This document shows, one piece after another, positions 1-11,168 of a stretch of 64,000 nucleotides of DNA. The first letter of the stretch is position 1. Each line of letters begins with the position of its first letter. This DNA comes from Paraphoma chrysanthemicola (lineage: Eukaryota; Ascomycota; Dothideomycetes; Pleosporales; Phaeosphaeriaceae). A program made the translations under genes and the position numbers. Below the pieces are notes generated by a model. That model made no database searches. It was not told the origin of the DNA and saw only the letters and a program-made list of their open reading frames with translations. The stretch is from contig JAGMWG010000004.1 of the NCBI GenBank assembly GCA_020744225.1, forward strand, positions 806,001 through 870,000, in the 5' to 3' direction.

Positions 1-774
1 GCATTCCGGACAGACAGCATGACATTCCAGAAACAAGTTACTTGGTCGTCGCATCTTGTGCGCCGGGCAATTTTTACGCTTACCCTGCCGCTCATGGGGC
101 TGGCATATACTGTCTCTGCCGCCGGGGCGCCAAAGCCATATATGGTCCCGATTGTGTTCGCGGGTGCCCTTGGTTTCCTCAGCATCCTCGCGATCGCGGA
201 GTGTCATGGCATCATGATGGAAACGTTTGACACGTGTGATTTGCAGCCTGGTGTTAACACGCGACATCGCCTAGAGTCGATGGCCGTCCAAGACCGGCGC
301 CGTCGCACTAATTACACGTCTTTCCCACGCATCACCGCGGGCATCTTCGTCTCTCAGGCCATTGCGTTCGTGCTTGCCGGTGTCGCTACGCTGGTTGGTG
401 GCAGCATGACGCGCCGTTTTGGTGCTCAAGCATCGACAGGCGTCACAGCAGGCATCCTGCTTGGTCTCACAATCCTACTCACGCTGGTTCTCCTGCGATT
501 CAAAGAAGTGCAGGTGATTCCGAACCACACATTCGGCACGAGACGAGACACAGCGGCCTGGCAGGAGTTCAAAGACCTTGAGAAGATTGGGCGAGGGGCG
601 GACTGGACGGCTGTGGTGATTGGCAACCCGAGTGGCAAGATGCGCAGAATGAGTGTGCTGGAGCTGGGCAGTCTGAGTCGCTGGACGGAGATTCGCAAGC
701 TGAACTTTCTGCTCAAGGGTCCGCGGCTTGGTGAAGATACGAAGAAGAGGCGTAGTTTCCGAGATAGTTGGTGA
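1..774 (+). CDS. C-terminal part of a multi-pass membrane transporter, probably MFS (truncated by window edge)
   Basis: The reading frame is open from base 1, so the gene continues to the left; the Met at 19 may be internal. About 250 residues are visible. Three or four hydrophobic segments can be seen (around residues 17-35, 43-60, 105-128 and 140-160), followed by a basic cytoplasmic tail of about 90 residues. A cytoplasmic loop carries the run ECHGIMMETFDTCDLQPG and then several Arg residues. The arrangement resembles the last helices of a fungal major facilitator protein, and the tail phrase LGSLSRWTEIRKLN fits fungal transporters I recall. Substrate cannot be inferred. The identification as MFS rests on topology and recollection, not on a complete domain. 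Confidence 0.5.
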   Translation, partial: AFRTDSMTFQKQVTWSSHLVRRAIFTLTLPLMGLAYTVSAAGAPKPYMVPIVFAGALGFLSILAIAECHGIMMETFDTCDLQPGVNTRHRLESMAVQDRRRRTNYTSFPRITAGIFVSQAIAFVLAGVATLVGGSMTRRFGAQASTGVTAGILLGLTILLTLVLLRFKEVQVIPNHTFGTRRDTAAWQEFKDLEKIGRGADWTAVVIGNPSGKMRRMSVLELGSLSRWTEIRKLNFLLKGPRLGEDTKKRRSFRDSW

Positions 775-1144
775 GAATGCCTCCGCAAGAGTGCACAGTT
801 GGGTAAGGATGAACAAGATTCGATTCAGCAATCTTCCACATGATCCCGCAATGAAGACCTGGCAACATCGACGCTTTCTTATGGTTCACGTATATTTTTG
901 CAAATGCAGACTTCGCATTGCAGAGAGCGTCAAACTCATAAAATATGTAACGCGTGTTCAAGTTCTGTGGTGAGGTGGAGAATGCAGACGCTCGCTCCCC
1001 TGAATCATCCGAGACGCACGGACTGGGTACGGGGGCTGTCCCGGAAAAATCGTCACTTGCCGGAGCTCAACGCGAAGCCCTCCAGCATCACGACACCGAC
1101 ACCCATCACCGCCGCCCATCTCCACTCCTTCGACCGACCCCACA
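775..1144. other. Intergenic region, transporter 3' end to atp20 start
   Basis: No gene seen. The last 80 bases before the atp20 start are C-rich on the plus strand (repeated CACC/CCATC), typical of a fungal housekeeping 5' leader. Confidence 0.6.
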
Positions 1145-2055
1145 ATGTCTCTCGCTGCATCACGCGCCGTGCTGCGGCAGTCGACGTTCGCCGTCCGTCG
1201 CGCGGGCATCCGCAATGCCTCGACCACCTCCGAGGCCACGGGCGCGGTAAAGGACAAGGCGGCTCAGGCTTCATCCAAGGCATCAGAAGGACTTTCCAAG
1301 GTCACAAGCTCGGCGAGCGAGGCAGCGTCAAAGGTTGGCTCGGCCGCCAGCGATGCGGCGAATGCGACAACTGGACGGGTGGGACGGCTGGTTGGCAGCG
1401 TTCAATGTGAGTAGGACCTCTTTTATGGGTACGGGCGAGGGCGCGATTGGAGCTACACGTGATTCGGAAGCGTGGAAGAGATGGGAGACGAGGTTGTGGA
1501 GCTCAATGGCTGGCTTGGGGAGCTGTGTGAAGCTCCCTGGGACAGCGCGGATCCAGGTTGCAATGGCGCCCTTCAGCCCGGCGAATACGCTGGCATCACG
1601 ACACGGGTTTCATCTGGACACTCGCTGACTGTACTCCCCAGCACTGATCCCCCGCGTCACCTACTACTCAAGAGTCGGCCTGGAGCTCGGCAAGCTCATT
1701 GCTCACCAGCGCAGCATGGCGCCACCGTAAGCACCCCCAGCAATGTCTTGGACCACCGAGACAGGCATGTTGGCAACATCCTAACACACCACACAGCTCC
1801 GTCCAGACAATGCAGAACTACATTCAGCCGGCGTTAAACGCGCTCCGCCAGCCCGCCAGCCTCTTCAACCGCGTCGCCAGCGAGGCCAGCAACACCAACC
1901 CCCAGAACGTCCTTGCACAGCTCCGCGGCATTTCGAGTGCACAGTGGGCATCCATTGGCGTCGTCGCTGCCGAGGTGATTGGCTTCTTCTCCGTTGGCGA
2001 GATCATCGGCAGGTTCAAGCTTGTCGGCTACCGGGCCAAGGAGCAGCACGCATAG
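1145..2055 (+). CDS. atp20: Mitochondrial F1Fo-ATP synthase subunit g
   Basis: Three exons: 1145-1406, 1642-1726 and 1797-2055, joined in frame with GTGAGT and GTAAGC donors and CAG acceptors; 201 codons. Subunit g is a small inner-membrane subunit of the Fo sector, needed with subunit e for ATP synthase dimers and cristae shape. The N-terminus is Ser/Ala/Arg-rich without acidic residues at first (MSLAASRAVLRQSTFAVRR), as expected for a mitochondrial presequence. A low-complexity Ala/Ser/Lys stretch follows. The conserved core is the segment beginning LIPRVTYYSRVGLELGKLI, made only by joining exons 1 and 2. The C-terminal helix contains the glycine-spaced VIGFFSVGEIIGR, like the GxxxG dimer motif of the family. 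The first intron (235 bp) is unusually long for this window; I found no snoRNA-like boxes in it. Confidence 0.9.
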
Positions 2056-2496
2056 TGCGTCTAAGCGGAAGCGCAACCATTGAGGATACTGAACGCAACA
2101 TGTCATTCGAGAGCTACACGCAAACACTGAACTGAAACGGAGACGACTGGGAGGTGTACGATTTGTATGGGAGTTGAGCAGGGCAGATCCAACCGTGGTG
2201 CACACGCGAGGGAAGGGCCCCACACTGTACTATTGCACATACCTTTGATTTAGATTTCTCTTTCAATGTGCAACTATTGGCAATGCATCTGACGTGGACG
2301 TGCTCAGCCTGTGAAGCTCCAGCTGCGAACAACGCGTGCTGATCGGCGCTTTTCTTCGCCGACATGGCCGCGGCCCGCCAAAATTTTGGGTGCAACTCGA
2401 ACTTTTGCAACAACCTTGAGCAAACACTTGTCCGCCCAACATGACGGCCGCACCTTGAATTGAAATATCTCAGCACGCACAGCAGCACAAGATCAC
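2056..2496. other. Intergenic region between atp20 and rok1
   Basis: Holds the atp20 3' end and the rok1 promoter. No further gene, no clear TATA element. Confidence 0.6.
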
Positions 2497-4779
2497 ATGA
2501 TGAACGTCTTCAAGCTTCTCTCACGGTCTTCCCAAACAGCGCAAACCTCGTCCGCGCAAAAGCTGCCCTCGTCCGGCGCCGTCTCGAACCCACAGCTCTT
2601 TGGCCACAACGACGCCGCACAGTCACCGCCGAGCGCAAACTCGAGCCGCAAGCGCAAGCGAGGCCAGCATGGAGTGAAGACGCAGGAAGAAGCACCTGCA
2701 ACATTGCCCGCAGACCTCGACTTCTTCGCTGGCGCAAGCAAGACGCCAGACGACAAGGCGGCACGGAAGAGGGAGAAGAAGCAAAAGGCCGAGCAGGCCA
2801 AGGCAGATGATGGGCATGAGCATGGTACAGTAGTCGTCGAGGAGGAGCCGTATGACGTGGAAGAGTGCAAGAAAACACTGCGCTCGCACAAGCTGAAAAT
2901 CGCGGTGCTGGAAGATTTCGCGCCAGTAACAGAAGAGTCGCACAGGGAGAAGAAGAAGACCAAGAAGCGGAAGAAATCAAAGCCGGTCAAGGAGAAGAAG
3001 AAGGACGGAAAGAAGTCGCTGTACCCTCGACCGCTTACATCGTTTGCCCAACTACGGACTCGATACGGCATATCGCGACGACTGGCAGAGAACATACAGG
3101 AGCAGGGATACAAGCTGCCTACCGAGGTACAGCTCGGCTCACTGCCGTTGCTACTGAAGGAGCCGAGCCATACAAGAGAATCGGGCAGCGCTGAGGACGG
3201 GGCAGAGCCCTCGTCTGGGGCAGAATATGGTGGCGACATCGATCTCTTGACAGTGGCGCCAACAGGCAGTGGAAAGACGATTGCGTTCCTGATACCCATT
3301 ATCAATACCCTGCTTGCGGACAACAAGGACACGGATGGCAAGGAAGGCCCCCGTGCCATTGTCCTTGCGCCAACACGAGAGCTGGCGTCGCAGATTGTCA
3401 ATGAGGCGAGGAAGCTGGCAAAAGGCACAGCGATCAAGGCTACGCTCATGAGGAAGGGCATGGAGCTCGTTGCGCGGTCGGCAGACGAAGCAGACGTCGA
3501 CGGCTCTGACGCTTCTGGAGACGATGAGAGCGCATCAGACTCCGACAATGGAGGCAAACCGAACAAGCAGAGAACGCCAAACAAGAAGCAGGCAGAGTTG
3601 GTCAAGGCCGCGATCCTTGTTGCCACGCCCCTCGCTCTGCTCAACGCACTTAAGCGCAGAGATGGTACGGTCGCCGACCTCCAGACTGTTCGCCGGCTCG
3701 TTCTCGATGAGGCGGATGTTCTCCTTGACCCGCTATTTCGCGAACAAACACTGGCTATATGGACTGCATGTATCAATCCTGGTCTTCGGGTAGGACTATG
3801 GTCTGCAACCATGGGCTCAAATATTGAACCTTTGACCCTCTCCACCCTGAACAGCCGATGGGAAACACTCTCTTCCAACAACGCAACGCTCCCTGCACGT
3901 CCTCCTCTGGTCCGCCTCGTCGTTGGCCTCAAAGATACCGCAATCCCGAATGTCAACCATCAGCTCACATACGCCGCAACTGAGCAAGGCAAACTCCTCG
4001 GCCTTCGCCAGCTCTTGCATCCCGTAGCACAATCCTCATCTCAGCCCAATCTCCGTCCACCTTTCCTAGTTTTCACCCAGACCATTCCCCGCGCCATCGC
4101 CCTGCACTCCGAGCTTCTCTACGACATTCCCCCCGAAGCTGGCGGCTCCTCGCGCATCGCCGTACTGCACGCCGACCTCTCCTCCTCGGCGCGCGACACC
4201 ATCATGACCAATTTCCGCCGCGGCGAAGTCTGGGTCCTCATCACCACAGACCTCCTCGCCCGTGGCGTCGACTTCCGCGGCCTCAACGGCGTCGTAAACT
4301 ACGACGTGCCCACCTCCGCCGCCGGATACGTTCATCGCGTCGGCCGCACAGGACGCGCCGGGCGTGAAGGCGGCGTCGCCGTCACATTCTACACCCAAGA
4401 CGACATTCCGTACATCAAGCTCATCGCGAACGTCATCCGTGCAAGCGAGCGTCTGAAAGGCATCAAAGAAGGCGAAGGCAGTGTCAAACAGTGGCTCCTC
4501 GATGCCCTGCCAGATGTCGGCAAAAGGGATCGCAAGGAGTTGAAAATGCGCGGTGTGGAGAGTCGTCGCAAGGGCAAAGAGACCAGAGAGAGTAGGATTA
4601 GTACCAAGAGTGGGTATGAGCGACGCGTGGAGAATAATCGCCGCGGAGCGAAGATGGCGAGTCGGAAAAGGGAGAGGGAGGGTATCGTGGAGCGGGGTGT
4701 GGGGAGGATTGGGGATGGTGAGGGAAGGGGTGAGGATAGTGGCGGGGACGAGAGTGGGTTTGAGGGGTTTGAGGAGTAG
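2497..4779 (+). CDS. rok1: ATP-dependent DEAD-box RNA helicase, ROK1/DDX52 type
   Basis: Intron-free, 760 residues. All helicase motifs are visible: Walker A APTGSGKT at about 254-261, Ia PTRELASQ, II DEAD at 404-407, III as WSATM, V TDLLARGVDFRGLNG and VI HRVGRTGRAGREG at about 613. The combination ARGVDFRGLNGVVNYDVP is characteristic of ROK1, the nucleolar helicase that releases snR30 and acts at early cleavages of 18S rRNA processing. The protein is longer than yeast Rok1 as I recall it. It has a Lys-rich N-terminal 180 residues and an acidic Ser/Asp insertion (around residues 328-355) between motifs Ia and II. The C-terminal tail is highly basic and then Gly/Glu-rich. Two consecutive ATGs open the frame; the first is used here. 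Confidence 0.93.
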   Translation: MMNVFKLLSRSSQTAQTSSAQKLPSSGAVSNPQLFGHNDAAQSPPSANSSRKRKRGQHGVKTQEEAPATLPADLDFFAGASKTPDDKAARKREKKQKAEQAKADDGHEHGTVVVEEEPYDVEECKKTLRSHKLKIAVLEDFAPVTEESHREKKKTKKRKKSKPVKEKKKDGKKSLYPRPLTSFAQLRTRYGISRRLAENIQEQGYKLPTEVQLGSLPLLLKEPSHTRESGSAEDGAEPSSGAEYGGDIDLLTVAPTGSGKTIAFLIPIINTLLADNKDTDGKEGPRAIVLAPTRELASQIVNEARKLAKGTAIKATLMRKGMELVARSADEADVDGSDASGDDESASDSDNGGKPNKQRTPNKKQAELVKAAILVATPLALLNALKRRDGTVADLQTVRRLVLDEADVLLDPLFREQTLAIWTACINPGLRVGLWSATMGSNIEPLTLSTLNSRWETLSSNNATLPARPPLVRLVVGLKDTAIPNVNHQLTYAATEQGKLLGLRQLLHPVAQSSSQPNLRPPFLVFTQTIPRAIALHSELLYDIPPEAGGSSRIAVLHADLSSSARDTIMTNFRRGEVWVLITTDLLARGVDFRGLNGVVNYDVPTSAAGYVHRVGRTGRAGREGGVAVTFYTQDDIPYIKLIANVIRASERLKGIKEGEGSVKQWLLDALPDVGKRDRKELKMRGVESRRKGKETRESRISTKSGYERRVENNRRGAKMASRKREREGIVERGVGRIGDGEGRGEDSGGDESGFEGFEE

Positions 4780-5132
4780 GGTTATGGCGATAAAAGGACT
4801 TTGAAGTAGAGGCAGGAGAGGTATTTTAAGCATGCATATAATTACCTCTTATATCGCCATATTCTTCTCTGCATAATCTACCAACCTATGTTATGCATAT
4901 GTACATTTTCATCCTGTCTATATTCTTTTCCATCTCATATTCCATTCCTTTCCCTTCGTGCTCTGCATACACACTCGCTTACCCTTGTCTAATTCCACCT
5001 CCTCCCGTATATCATAGCATATCTTAACATCGTCTCTTCAGAATAATACAAGCAAGTCCACAAGAGAGTGAGTAGAAATAAAGTTTCAGACAAATACATC
5101 CTGTTTTTTACGTAGCTTGAGTTCGCATCAAC

Positions 5133-5288
5133 CTCCTCTTCTTTTCCTCTTCTTTTCCTCTTCTTTTCCTCTTCTTTTCCTCTTCTTTTCCTCTTCTTTT
5201 CCTCTTCTTTTCCTCTTCTTTTCCTCTTCTTTTCCTCTTCTTTTCCTCTTCTTTTCCTCTTCTTTTCCTCTTCTTTTCCTCTTCTTCT
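5133..5288. repeat. 11-bp tandem satellite, pyrimidine strand on plus
   Basis: The unit CCTCTTCTTTT is repeated head to tail about 14 times with essentially no variation. One strand is pure pyrimidine and the other pure purine. Because 11 is not a multiple of 3 and the unit has no stop, it opens a spurious reading frame (5117-5320) encoding a Phe/Leu/Ser repeat. That frame is not a gene. Confidence 0.95.
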
Positions 5289-5592
5289 GCTCCCCGTTCA
5301 TTGCATACTGCTCTACCTAGCTGTACAAACTGTTCACCTAAGTATCTTTACTCTAAACTTATTACAAATCTCCTGTTTTACTCTTCTTTCTCGTACCTAC
5401 TTACTCTCATTACGTCTAGTCCTATCCGATGCTACTTTGCTGCATTTAATCGAATATAATCGTATTTTAAGTCTTACCTTATACTATTCAAGATTCATCT
5501 ACGAGATTGGCGAACGTGTCAGGTATGCGTAAAGATTGAGTGGGTGGCTAGTATTTAGAAGGGTGTTAAGTTTTGATGGTGGGTAGAGGGAG

Positions 5593-5658
5593 AGAGAAAG
5601 AGAGGTGTACATCAAGAGAAAGAGAGGGGTACCTAGAGAGAAAGTCAGAGGTACATAA
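5593..5658. repeat. Imperfect 22-bp purine-rich tandem repeat, 3 copies
   Basis: Three adjacent units of about 22 bp each start AGAGAAAG and end in a GTAC core. They begin near 5593, 5615 and 5637. The third copy is the most diverged. Non-coding; located about 300 bp right of the 11-bp satellite. Confidence 0.7.
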
Positions 5659-8600
5659 TCAAAGTACTCAGTATGTAGCCATTGTCAAACTTGTGCTATA
5701 TCAATCAAACTTCAAAAAACTATATTTGAAACAAGCAGCCCTGATCAGATCTAACGTCCGGAATAGAAGTCAATCTGTACAGTATTAGTTGAATTGAGTA
5801 AAGGATATACTCGATTTGTTTTTAAATAGAGGAGAAACACGAGTAAGGAAAATATTACAATTTGACTGTAAGTATATCTATGTGCCAAGCGTAGGTCGTG
5901 TAACTTTAGAGGCGGATAGCTACCTCCTTATACAACTCCTAGTACACTTATCTCCGTGCTCAACAGCATGGCGTCCGATACCTCGGGATGGGAGTTAATG
6001 AACGCATGCCATGGAAATGTTTAGTAATCATTTCACGATGTGAGAAGCACAAAACGTCACAGTTTGGCAAACTCGACTTGTCGGGTATTGTGAATACGCT
6101 GCCAGTGACGTTCATGCCGGATTTGATAGATTTCGTGTTTGAACACTTTTGTGTTCGCATAGATTCATATGTATTTGCTCCAGTCCACCTACATTCGCTA
6201 TTTACTTACATTTGCTCCAGTCCCATAATCAGAAGAGCCTCACTCATACATAATTGATAGTATCAACACCCGCCTCGTCCTTCGATGATCAGCAGTGGCG
6301 ACTATCACACACGTGTACTAGCTGTCAGAACACATCCCTTCACGCCGATCCCGCAGTCTCGCCTATGCCTGGTCAGTGATGACGCCTCGTCACGAACACA
6401 ACCAGGGCCACGGGCGGGTCACAAGCATAAAGGCCCGATTGCTACAAGGATGGAAAGTGGGGTGCGTGGTGGACCCTGATTGAGGAGGATGTGGATACGG
6501 GAGTTCATGGTTGTGCGATCGGTAGATGTAGGCGCGAGACTTGCTTGGAGGGGAAGGTGAAGGAAGGCAGGAATGTGATACAAGCCATTAAACCCGAATC
6601 TGGCAAGTGTAGATATACTTGACGAGGCGGTTGTCACGTGTATGCTGAAGACCCTTGGTGTCTAGATGGCAAACGGATGTAGGTGCGGTGATATGCGCGT
6701 CGATCGACACTGCGACTTCACCAGCCATGATTGTACATATCGACTCGAGTCATCGTCACATTTCTCCAGTGAACCCTATATCTCAACCAAGCACGAGCTC
6801 CATTTTCCCCATTCCTCCCACGGACCTACTTGCAAAACACGATATGCACTAACATGCCCATCTCGTACCACGATTCCATCCACTCACCACGCTCGCGTGC
6901 AAAGGCATCACACGTCGCCCATACGTGTAGATTAGCCCTGTACAGCTTGCCTTCATAGATACGCGCATCCTGCCGTCTGGACTGCACCTCGCGAAGAGAA
7001 TTCATACCACGCTCACTCGCCCGGCTTACTGTGCCTGAATACGTGTGTATACACAGTAGCACCATGGCGGACGGGAGAGAGACGCACCGCCACCATGTCT
7101 CAACATTTGCGCACACACATCAACATGCCTGTTCGTATAGCTTTCCAAAGCCACTGCACCCGGAAATGTCATCTCAGCCACCACCAACACGCGGCGCAAA
7201 TTACTTGGGCAAAGGGACCCTCGTCTCCGCCGCCGCGCCGTCAGGAATCATAAAAAGTGCCGACAGGCTTGACATCACACGCATACGGCGCAGCAAGCAC
7301 CGCACCAGCAGCCAGCTGCCGCAGAAGCATATGCACGACATTTCCGCGTCGCTATTTCCAACTAAATTGTACGAGAAGAGCAACAGGGAGCGGGAACCTT
7401 CGTGATGCGCAATGCTTGCTGCTTCGTGAGCCGTGAAGGAGGGGTGTGTCGTTTTGTGTCTCGCTCGGCATTTGGAACCGACAAATCGGTGATGGCATGA
7501 GGTAGGAAGTGAAGAAGCGGGGGCCTTAGTTTGCCAAGTCTTGCATTCGGCTAGGGAGCAAGACGGGATGCAGTGAGTCAAGCAAGATTGAGTTTCTGCC
7601 GTGGTTTAGGTTTGTCACTTGCAGATGTTGGATTGCGGCGTTGAGCAAAACATGGTAACGGTGTCCTGTAGTGCCGAAGTTTATCATAGCGGTACCTAAT
7701 TTGTGTCCGGTCCCGTGTGCTGGGGGCGGACTGGACAAAATGTGACTACAGCTGCATCGTATAGTAGACAGGTGCGCGGCACAGACTCTGAGGCTTGGGA
7801 ACCATGGTTCGTTGGCTGCGTTTCGAAGCGATCCAAATGGCTTGGCTGCGATTGGTGCATTTTACATTGCTGCCATGCTAGAGTAATTGCGTGGGTAGGG
7901 TGGGCAATGGCGTGGGTTCAACTCAACTATAGCCGACCTGTTATATGTTTGCCCACGGAAGTTGCAGCATTTGTGCGTCTTGTCGACACCTGGCTGAATG
8001 GGCAATGACGACAGTGGTCATCGACACACCTTCCCTGAGCACGGAGTCGCCGGTCAGTCGTGCCGAAGACGCCCAGTGCAAAAGCCTAGGTCTAGGTGCA
8101 AGGTCACGTCAGACGGAGGCGTAGAGAGCCGCATGTGAGAGGTAGATGAATGCGTGGGCCATTTTCACGTGCCTTTGCTATCACGTTGAAGGTTTTGTGA
8201 AATCTGTTCACTTTCTGTGGAGAAATCAATCAGAACGTGTCGATCATTCAGAACCGCCAAAGGTATTGCGCAACCCTTTGTCCCTTGACTCGCTGGGTGC
8301 CGCCGTCGCCGCTCCCAGATCTTAGCCGGCCCGGGGCGGAACGCTAGTAAAGGGTTCACCCGAGGTGTTCATCGAATTCCGTGACGAGTGAACTCGGCTA
8401 AGATCGTGACGAACGGTTGAGCGGGAAGTCTGGGTGGCTAAGATTTCAGCGCGCGAGTAATGGAGGGCCCAATCTGGAGACTCGAAATGACAGGTGTCGC
8501 AGTGCTTTGGTTTGCTAAACTTCGGTACTGGGTTACGAGTCCGTCTCGTTAGAGCTGCAGATCTTGAAGCAAGCGCTTGGCGTGTGGAGATAGTATGGTC

Positions 8601-11168
8601 AACGGTTTGGGAATGTCAGCTCAAAGCGACGTGATGTTCGGGCGATGCAGGAACGATCACGCTGAATTTGGACACGGCAAGCACTGGCTAGAACAGGAAG
8701 TAGGTCTCGAGTGGGATGTTGATTATTGAAATCATTGTCCGACACAGGGGCACGATTCGGTACCGAGCGAGCAGTATACGAGCTTTGGACGGCTATCGTG
8801 TCAATCTGGCCAGAGAGCACTGCGGTTGCACTGCTTCAGAGATAATGCAACGCTCAAAGCAAGATGCTGCAGCTACATCCCACTTTACTTACGTATGCGA
8901 CAGCGATAAAATCATATATGCGGCCCGGCGGAGCACCGCAATATTTCCTGTGAGGGTCTCATCGGTGAGCAGCGGTTTACTTGCTCGTGCTACTGTTCCG
9001 GCAGCGTGTGTCGCGCGTAAAGCAAGCTGTGCAGAGTTTTCGCCCTCATTGTTTCCAACTGAGCGGCACCCATTCACAGAATGACATGCAAGAGCGAGCC
9101 GAGAGAAAAAGAGAAGTTACATCTATATCATGCGAGAGTGCTCCTCTGCGAGACAAGTATTCGCTGGTCGCAGTGGAGTTACATGGAGGTACATGTGAGA
9201 GGCGTCTCCTTGCAGACTGACGGTGCGTCAGCCATGTCCATCGCGATGACAACCTGGTCGCGCCGCGCTCGGCAAAATCTGTGGCGCTTTGGAGCGTATG
9301 CAGCAGAGCACTTTGAGCCATCCTGATCGGCCAGGTACCAATGACTTTGCTGCGTTTGCCATGGGGCACGGGTGTGTCGAATTGGACGTCCGTGGCCAAA
9401 TCGTCTTGCGTTAAGGTGCATCGGGGGTCCGGGCCATGGAAGATGCTTGCATACTACTCTCTGGCTTCTTCCATGTTGAAGATGCTAAACGAGATGCTGG
9501 AAGTGCCCTTTCTGTGCTGGACTATCGTTGTTGTCATTGTTGCTTGCGCAATAGCACAGCAGCTAGCTCTGATGAGGTGCGGAGATCAATTCTGGCCTCG
9601 CGCCGCGTTCGGAGCCAGTCCAGTTTAGCGCATAAGCTGGCTGAAGGACACAGACCTGCGGGACGGGATGACGGGCATAAGGTTTCAGCAAAGGGTCTCG
9701 TTTCCCTTACTCGCATTACTCGCGAGCAAATCCGGGGCCGCTGGGTGCCATGGCCAAATTTCGGAGCAAGACCGAAGTCAACATTGCGTGGTGACATTAC
9801 TGTGGGCAGGGTAGCAGGGAAATGGTCAAATGCACGATGATGAATGATGAGGTCCGGTGAAATAGGATGCATGAGAAGGCCGGCGCTGTTTGAGCCCCAA
9901 ATAAAACCTGCAGGATGCAGACCCGCTTGACTGGAGCTGCTGTTGGTGGGTGGAGGTAGGACTCTCGGACGCCATCAAGGTTGACCTCTCAGCGCCATCG
10001 GAATCTGCTGGAGGCGCAAACCACACAGTGCGCCATCGACTCAAACGTTTACGGCAACCGAATACCTGATAACCTAGCTTGTGCCATTTCCAATGCGACA
10101 GATCTCCAGGACAGGCAACTGTCATGCTAAAACATTGTCCGGTTTGCTGTTGTGAACATTCATAATTCTCCGCCATGTATCGGCGCAAGCGACGGCCGAG
10201 AGTGGGGACAGCCCCGTGAGGGGTTCATTGAGCCCCCATCATGCCAGCCGAGCACGTACCTACGGTAGGTCCCTCACGCACCTGCCAACCTGGAATGGTT
10301 TGTCGGATGTACTGCCCTGTCGACAGTGGTAGCGCCATTTTGGCTTGATAACGTGCCGCTTCGTAGGCTATACTCACCTCCCAATTCTTGACGTAACCGG
10401 GAGATCCCCAAAACATGCACCTTGTTCGGACAAGGGCCCTAATGTAGCAACAAGTGCATTTTTCAAGGCCTGCGAATATCTCATCCCCATTCAAGCCTCT
10501 CTCAGATTGTGCAAGTGTGGCGATGATCGCGAACTTTTGCCGCGCTTGCTGTCAATTGACGAGCACCGCCCAGAGCTTGCGGAAGGATTATGGAGCGATG
10601 CCGTTGATGCGGGTGATGGTTCGCGCTATGCGCAGTCCGTGCAGAAGCGCCGACTCAGCACTTTTAGCAGGCCGGGTGTGCTGGTAAGTTGCTCGGGGAA
10701 TAATTGCAATAGTTTCGAGCTCACTGTCTGAGGTTCGAATTAGGTTTGTGCTTCTTTTTGTGCAACTATGAACCGGTCAAGCGGAAGTGTATAGACTCCA
10801 AAGTGAAGTATTGGCGGGAAGCGTGGTACTCTGCTGACATGCCGCATCGGCTTTTGCATAGACTACATGGGCGAGATGCATCGAAGCGCCCGACAGAAAA
10901 AAACGTTGCAATCTTGCATCGACTGTAGATGGCCTTGAACACCTGAACGCCGAATATCCGGACCATCCCATTTTGGTAACCCAGGAGCAACCCCAAACCG
11001 GTGCTCCCTATGAGGTAGGAAAAAAGAAGAGAAACCTCCAACCAATGTCTTCCAAATGCTGGTGGACTCGCAGTGCTGAATCGTCGATCGTCTAAAATTA
11101 CTGCCTCCAGATGAGGGCCGTGGCCGTGGCCGAGGCCGAGATGCGCTTGCTAATGTGAAAACACGCTT

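Larger units (their letters stand above)
4780..11168. other. Large gene-poor region
   Basis: About 6.4 kb without a gene I can support. The left part (4.8-6.3 kb) is AT-rich and contains an 11-bp satellite and a 22-bp purine-rich repeat, listed separately. A short direct repeat, ATTTGCTCCAGTCC, occurs near 6174 and 6210. From 6.3 to 11.1 kb base composition is close to that of the genes, yet every frame is broken and no family motif can be read on either strand. It may hold decayed mobile DNA or non-coding transcripts; nothing in it is diagnostic. Confidence 0.5.

Noticed and set aside
1407..1641. Long first intron of atp20 as a possible snoRNA host
   Set aside because: No convincing C/D or H/ACA boxes were found.
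2493..3956. 487-codon minus-strand frame
   Set aside because: Antisense shadow of the rok1 gene, whose helicase motifs are unambiguous; the frame is Ser/Arg-rich with no domain.
5117..5320. 67-codon frame encoding a repeated Phe/Leu/Ser motif
   Set aside because: It is a by-product of the 11-bp satellite, which lacks stops in every frame.
10730..10742. GGTTCGAATT, resembling a tRNA B box
   Set aside because: The flanks do not form a T-stem or acceptor stem and no A box lies at the right distance.
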